Source: Halomarina salina
GTDB lineage: Archaea > Halobacteriota > Halobacteria > Halobacteriales > Haloarculaceae
Assembly: GCF_023074835.1 (NCBI RefSeq)
Contig: NZ_JALLGW010000001.1
Coordinates: 372,001-436,000, forward strand
Direction of reading: 5' to 3'
DNA: 64,000 nt
Below the pieces are notes generated by a model, which searched no databases, had not been told where the DNA came from, and saw only the letters and a list, made by a program, of their open reading frames with translations. The translations under genes and the position numbers were made by a program. This document shows, in pieces, positions 60,722-64,000 of the stretch. Position 1 is the first letter of the stretch. Each line of letters starts with the position of its first letter.

Positions 60722-62743
60722 CTACTCGTCGTCTCGCCGGGCGTGTGCGAACGAGAACGTCGCCACCTCGCCTGCCGACTCGCGGAGCAACGGAGCGACC
60801 TGGGCGGGCAGCCGCAGGTCCTCGCTCCCGAAGTACGGCATCGCGTAGAGCGCGTCGACGGTCGCACCGTCGAACTCGCGGTCCAGCAGGGCCGAGAGCG
60901 TCGCCGCTGCGTCGCCGCCGAGCACCCGACGGCGCAGCCCCCAGAACACCGCCGCGCCGTCGCCGACGGCGGCCGTCACGGGAGCGGCGTCCAGTCCGAA
61001 CTGGTCGAACAGCGACGTCGGGTCGTCGCCGCCGGTCGCCCGAACCCAGAGGTCGAACCGCCGTCGACGGTCGAACCCTGCGTCCGACTCGGCCGACGCG
61101 AGCCGGATTCGGTGGTCGAGCGTGCCGGGCGCGAGCAGGTCGGCGACCGGCAGCCGGGTGTAGCGAGTGGTCGTCAACGCGAGCCCACCGAGTCCGCCGA
61201 GTCCGCCCGACCGAACGGTGAGTTCGAGCGGCGAGTCCGGCGTCAGTCGGTCGTCGCGCGCTGCCATCCAGTGGGCGAACTGCGACAGTCGCCCTCCACC
61301 GACGGCTCGTGTCGCGTCGCGTTCGGTGTACGCGACGGCCGGGTCGAACGGGAGCGCGTACACCCCCCGCAGGCGGCCGTCGTGGCCGTCGTGGGTCTCG
61401 ACGCGCAGCGAGAGACTGCCGTCGGCGAGGAACCGCTCCGCATCGAGGGCGTGGAAGACGGAGACGTGTTCGTCGTCGTCGACCGACGCGACGGCCGGGT
61501 GTGCCCCCGCGACGTCGCCGAGCGGTGTCCAGCCGTCGTCGGCCTGGACCGAGACGCGGTGGCCGTAGAACCCCGGCGAGTCGGTGTGTATCCAGAGGTC
61601 GAATCGGGTCCGCGGGTCGACGCCCGCCTGGGCGGCCAGCGTCGCCCGGTAGGCGTACAGGAATCGGTCGCGAGCGAACGTCAACGTGTTCGCCTCGGCG
61701 TGGTTCGGCATCGCCGACTCCTCGAGTTCGTTCGGCACGAACGGGTCGAACCCGCGACGGGTCTGCTTGTACGCCGTCCGGGCGTACCAGCCGATGCCGC
61801 GGGCACCGGCCGCCGTCGCCGCCCGGAGGTCCATCCGCATCGCCTGCGTGCTGGGCGTGTGACGCGGGTTGATGGTGTGCGCCTGGCCGAGGAAGTACAC
61901 CGGGCGGCCACGGGAGTGCCGTGCCGCGTTGGTGACGAGACTCCGGACGACGGCGTTCGCGATGGCGGGCCCCGCGTCCTTCTCCCACCATCCCCGGTAG
62001 AAGTCGGTGAACACGAAGTCCGGGAGCGAGTCGCGCGCCGCCAGGTCGTCCATCAGGTTCGCGAACACCTCGGGTCTGCGCTGTTCGACGACGTAGGGGA
62101 AGTGCAGGAAGATGCCCGCCGAGAGGTCGGGCGCGACGTCGGCGACGGCGGCCCGCTGGCGGGCGTACAGTTCCGGCCCGTACTGCGTCAGTGCGTCGAC
62201 GGCCTTCCCGTTCCACGCACCGCCCGGGATCCACTCGCCCGCCACGGGTGCCTCCTCCCAGATGACGAGGTTGCCGTCCGGTACGACGTCGGCGTAGCCC
62301 TGCGCTGCCGAACGGAGTCGCGAGAGGTGCCGTTCGCGCTTCTCGGCGTCCTCGACGAACTCTCTCGGAGTGAGGGCGTACGGGATGGCCGTCGCGAACC
62401 ACGGGGTCGCGCCCGCCGCTTCGCTCTCGGCCATCCGGGAGACCACGAGGTCCATCTGCTCCGTCTTCGTCATGTCACCCTGGGAGAACACGATGGCGAG
62501 GTCGTGGCGCGCCGCGAACGCTACCGCGTTCTCGAACACCAGCCGGTCGCGCCACATCCCCGGCGGCAACCAGAGGAAGTCCTCCCGCGGGTCGGCCTCG
62601 CTTCCGGTCGGCCGAACCGGTGTTCGGTCCGGAGCGACGCGCCGCTTCTCGGCGGGCGTGGGCAGTGACAGTGAGCCACCGAGCGTGTAACAGGCCAGCG
62701 CGCCAGCTCCACGGAGGACTGCTCGGCGCGGCGTATCGCTCAT
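60722..62743 (-). CDS. Tat-exported protein with TIM-barrel-like first half
   Basis: 673 residues from ATG 62743. N terminus SDTPRRAVLRGAGALACYTL is a twin-arginine signal. Residues about 55-360 alternate strands and helices with conserved-looking motifs such as LAIVFSQGDMTK, GAWNGKAVDALTQYG, FVFTDFYRGWWEKDAGPAI and GWYARTAYKQT, reminiscent of a glycosidase-type TIM barrel. Two beta-sandwich-like domains follow (about 370-660). No known enzyme family recognised with confidence. Upstream extension of the frame has no signal peptide and is rejected. Confidence 0.65.
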   Translation of the reverse strand: MSDTPRRAVLRGAGALACYTLGGSLSLPTPAEKRRVAPDRTPVRPTGSEADPREDFLWLPPGMWRDRLVFENAVAFAARHDLAIVFSQGDMTKTEQMDLVVSRMAESEAAGATPWFATAIPYALTPREFVEDAEKRERHLSRLRSAAQGYADVVPDGNLVIWEEAPVAGEWIPGGAWNGKAVDALTQYGPELYARQRAAVADVAPDLSAGIFLHFPYVVEQRRPEVFANLMDDLAARDSLPDFVFTDFYRGWWEKDAGPAIANAVVRSLVTNAARHSRGRPVYFLGQAHTINPRHTPSTQAMRMDLRAATAAGARGIGWYARTAYKQTRRGFDPFVPNELEESAMPNHAEANTLTFARDRFLYAYRATLAAQAGVDPRTRFDLWIHTDSPGFYGHRVSVQADDGWTPLGDVAGAHPAVASVDDDEHVSVFHALDAERFLADGSLSLRVETHDGHDGRLRGVYALPFDPAVAYTERDATRAVGGGRLSQFAHWMAARDDRLTPDSPLELTVRSGGLGGLGGLALTTTRYTRLPVADLLAPGTLDHRIRLASAESDAGFDRRRRFDLWVRATGGDDPTSLFDQFGLDAAPVTAAVGDGAAVFWGLRRRVLGGDAAATLSALLDREFDGATVDALYAMPYFGSEDLRLPAQVAPLLRESAGEVATFSFAHARRDDE

Positions 62744-63058
62744 CGTCTCTTCGTCACGGGCGAGCGGCGAGAGTCTTTCCCCCGCGCGACCGCAAGAGGC
62801 GGCCACGATGGCCGGTTTCTATCCGAGGATAGCGGTCTGAAACCGACTACGTGCCGATTTCGAGTACGTGCCCACAAGATACTCACCACTCCAGTGGGTA
62901 CCCTCGACGCGGCACCACTGCCGACTGCATGACACGGTGCCGGCGACGTTCGACACCACCGAGCGGTCGGGGCGGTCCGCGACGACGGCCACGGCTCGAC
63001 ACGGTCCGCTCGGTTTCTTTCGACAAACCGACACACACGGTGAGAGACTATGGAGAAC
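62744..63058. other. Intergenic region without recognised gene
   Basis: No convincing coding sequence or RNA. The segment becomes palindrome rich towards its right end, where tRNA-tail copies begin. Confidence 0.4.
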
Positions 63059-63285
63059 CGTCCTGACGGAGTCTCACGCGAACGGAGTGAGCGTGAGGCA
63101 CGTCAGGGCGTGAACGATGAGGCGAGTCGCTCACCGAGCGACTCGACGAATAAGTGAGCGTCCTGACGGAGATTTGAACTCGCCGAGACTCGCTGGCGCT
63201 CGTCTCGTCTGCTCAAATCTCCGCGTTTGAGTTTCCTGCAGCGCGGCCGACTCGCTACGCTCGTCGGCGTTGCGCTGCAGAGAAA
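63059..63285 (-). repeat. Two further copies of the tRNA-Arg 3' end with palindromic spacers
   Basis: The 3' terminus of the adjacent tRNA-Arg fragment (plus strand CGTCCTGACGGAGATTTGAA) recurs at 63159-63181 (23 nt matched) and 63059-63071 (13 nt), spaced 100 and 127 bp. Between them are large hairpins: 63232-63285 (CTGCAGCGC/GCGCTGCAG with inner GCCGAC/GTCGGC and loop GAGCGTAGCGA) and 63171-63220 (GAGATTTGA/TCAAATCTC with inner CGAGAC/GTCTCG and loop GAGCGCCAGCGA on the minus strand). Confidence 0.75.
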
Positions 63286-63329
63286 CGTCCTGACGGAGAT
63301 TTGAACTCCGGTCCCTGGCTCCGCAAGCC
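63286..63329 (-). pseudogene. Truncated tRNA-Arg(GCG), 3' half only (att-like)
   Basis: Minus strand, positions about 29-73 of a tRNA: anticodon stem 3' bases and loop TTGCGGA (anticodon GCG), variable loop GGAC, T stem CGGAG/CTCCG with loop TTCAAAT, acceptor 3' strand TCAGGAC and discriminator G. The expected 5' half (a GTCCTGA acceptor strand and D arm) is absent from the next 200 bp; the anticodon stem fails to pair beyond three base pairs. This is the pattern left when an element integrates into a tRNA gene. Confidence 0.8.
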
Positions 63330-63450
63330 CCCGGAACATGGCACACTGTGCACACCATGAACATCGCCAGAGCGCTCGATCTCTCCTCGCACTGGTCGAT
63401 TCGACGTGCTTTGGGGTGTTAAACGCGCGCACTCATGGCCCGAGCGCCAT

Positions 63451-63458
63451 GTTTATCC
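63451..63458 (+). promoter_or_regulatory. TATA box of the edge gene
   Basis: GTTTATCC about 42-49 nt before ATG 63500. Confidence 0.4.
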
Positions 63459-63499
63459 AGATAGTGGATGAACACGACAAGTAGCCAATAATCTCATTC

Positions 63500-64000
63500 A
63501 TGGAACTAAGTCGCCACTACAAGTGCAAGAGGTATCTCGGAGAGGAACTGGTGCGAGAGGACATGTATGACGCAGCGATTGGCCACAATGCGTCAGGCGC
63601 TTACTTCCTTTTCCAGGGCCAATATCGGGAACCTGGCTACAATGGAAGTAGATGGGGCAATCGGAAAGTTCTCCACATCACGACAGATGATGTCGACTGG
63701 TTCAGAGAGGCGGAAGAGGTACTGAGCAGAGCTCTCGGTGATGAGTCGGGAACCACATTTAGTCGTCGAATTTCACCGTTGGAGGGTACTTTCAAGGAAT
63801 CTGATGACGAGGATCTTGACGAAGAGACCGAGTTTGAGGAAATTGAGATGACCGTCAACAGAGACGGGTTCCATATTGACTGTTACTCCGATGGTAGCAT
63901 CATTGGTAGTGCGTACATTCCGCGTTCGCCAAAAAATGTCGATGGCGAATATGAGGATAACAGTCACTTGGAGGCACTTCATTTCAATATTTCACAGCTA
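63500..64000 (+). CDS. Partial hypothetical protein at the right edge (first 167 residues)
   Basis: Open from ATG 63500 to the window end without a stop codon: MELSRHYKCKRYLGEELVRE, then YDAAIGHNASGAYFLFQGQY and VDWFREAEEVLSRALGDESG. The middle is acidic, then IEMTVNRDGFHIDCYSDGSI. Third positions are much less G/C biased than in the rest of the window, consistent with a recently acquired element adjacent to the truncated tRNA-Arg. No family recognised; truncated by the window, so the C terminus is unknown. Confidence 0.6.
   Translation, partial: MELSRHYKCKRYLGEELVREDMYDAAIGHNASGAYFLFQGQYREPGYNGSRWGNRKVLHITTDDVDWFREAEEVLSRALGDESGTTFSRRISPLEGTFKESDDEDLDEETEFEEIEMTVNRDGFHIDCYSDGSIIGSAYIPRSPKNVDGEYEDNSHLEALHFNISQL

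Noticed and set aside
63286-63420. tRNA-Arg with an intron at an unusual position
   Set aside because: No matching 5' acceptor strand or D arm occurs in the following bases up to the A+T-rich gene.

Overview
The window is chromosomal DNA from a halophilic archaeon (class Halobacteria). Evidence: very high G+C coding sequence; strongly acidic proteins; an archaeal EF-1 alpha, a thermosome subunit, aIF2-beta and an archaeal MptD-type dihydroneopterin aldolase; haloarchaeal families such as HalOD1, Bat-type HTH_10 and DUF5789/5790; TATA-box promoters about 27-30 nt before leaderless start codons; and many ATGA/GTGA start-stop overlaps. The genus cannot be fixed from the sequence alone.

Layout. 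1-6.5 kb: a CARF-like/wHTH regulator, a HalOD1 protein, a PhoD-type phosphatase, an M24 peptidase and a secreted beta-helix protein. 6.5-8.8 kb: manganese catalase and an EF-1 alpha gene away from its usual ribosomal-protein neighbours. 8.9-19.6 kb: one leftward chemotaxis operon (transducer, CheW, CheY, a 1320-residue CheA, CheC, double CheC, CheD, MinD-like ATPase) without cheB or cheR. 20-22.8 kb: a Bat-type regulator and a small PadR / Cys-rich / membrane-protein cassette. 22.9-31.1 kb: a run of overlapping leftward genes (zinc-ribbon protein, DUF389, membrane protein, Tat lipoprotein, YHS-containing permease, MFS-like protein, orphan haem-copper oxidase subunit I). 31.3-36.8 kb: small proteins, MinD/ParA-like ATPases, DoxX, wHTH regulators. 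37.2-42.1 kb: thermosome and small haloarchaeal proteins. 42.2-47.3 kb: tRNA-Val followed by tandem copies of its own 3' end, then a DUF4129/DUF58 operon. 47.3-57.4 kb: HtpX-like protease, DUF192, ABC exporter, creatininase, TetR, MptD, aIF2-beta, HAD phosphatase and an Azf-like NAD dehydrogenase. 57.5-62.7 kb: a low-GC membrane protein, HtpX, DUF309, MaoC and a large Tat-exported protein. 63.0-64 kb: a truncated 3' half of tRNA-Arg(GCG) with tail copies, then A+T-richer DNA that looks like the start of an integrated element running off the right edge.

Most striking signals. Two unrelated tRNA loci are each followed by tandem, about 110-125 bp spaced copies of their own 3' terminus, with each tail copy lying in one arm of an imperfect palindrome. 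Across the window there is also a family of intergenic hairpins with different stems but nearly the same loop (GAGCGnnAGCGA-like). Neither is explained by ordinary annotation. Secondary points are the internally duplicated linker of CheA, the orphan oxidase operon, the standalone EF-1 alpha, and a single symmetric TATA element placed to serve two divergent leaderless genes. Family assignments come from reading motifs; no database search was run.
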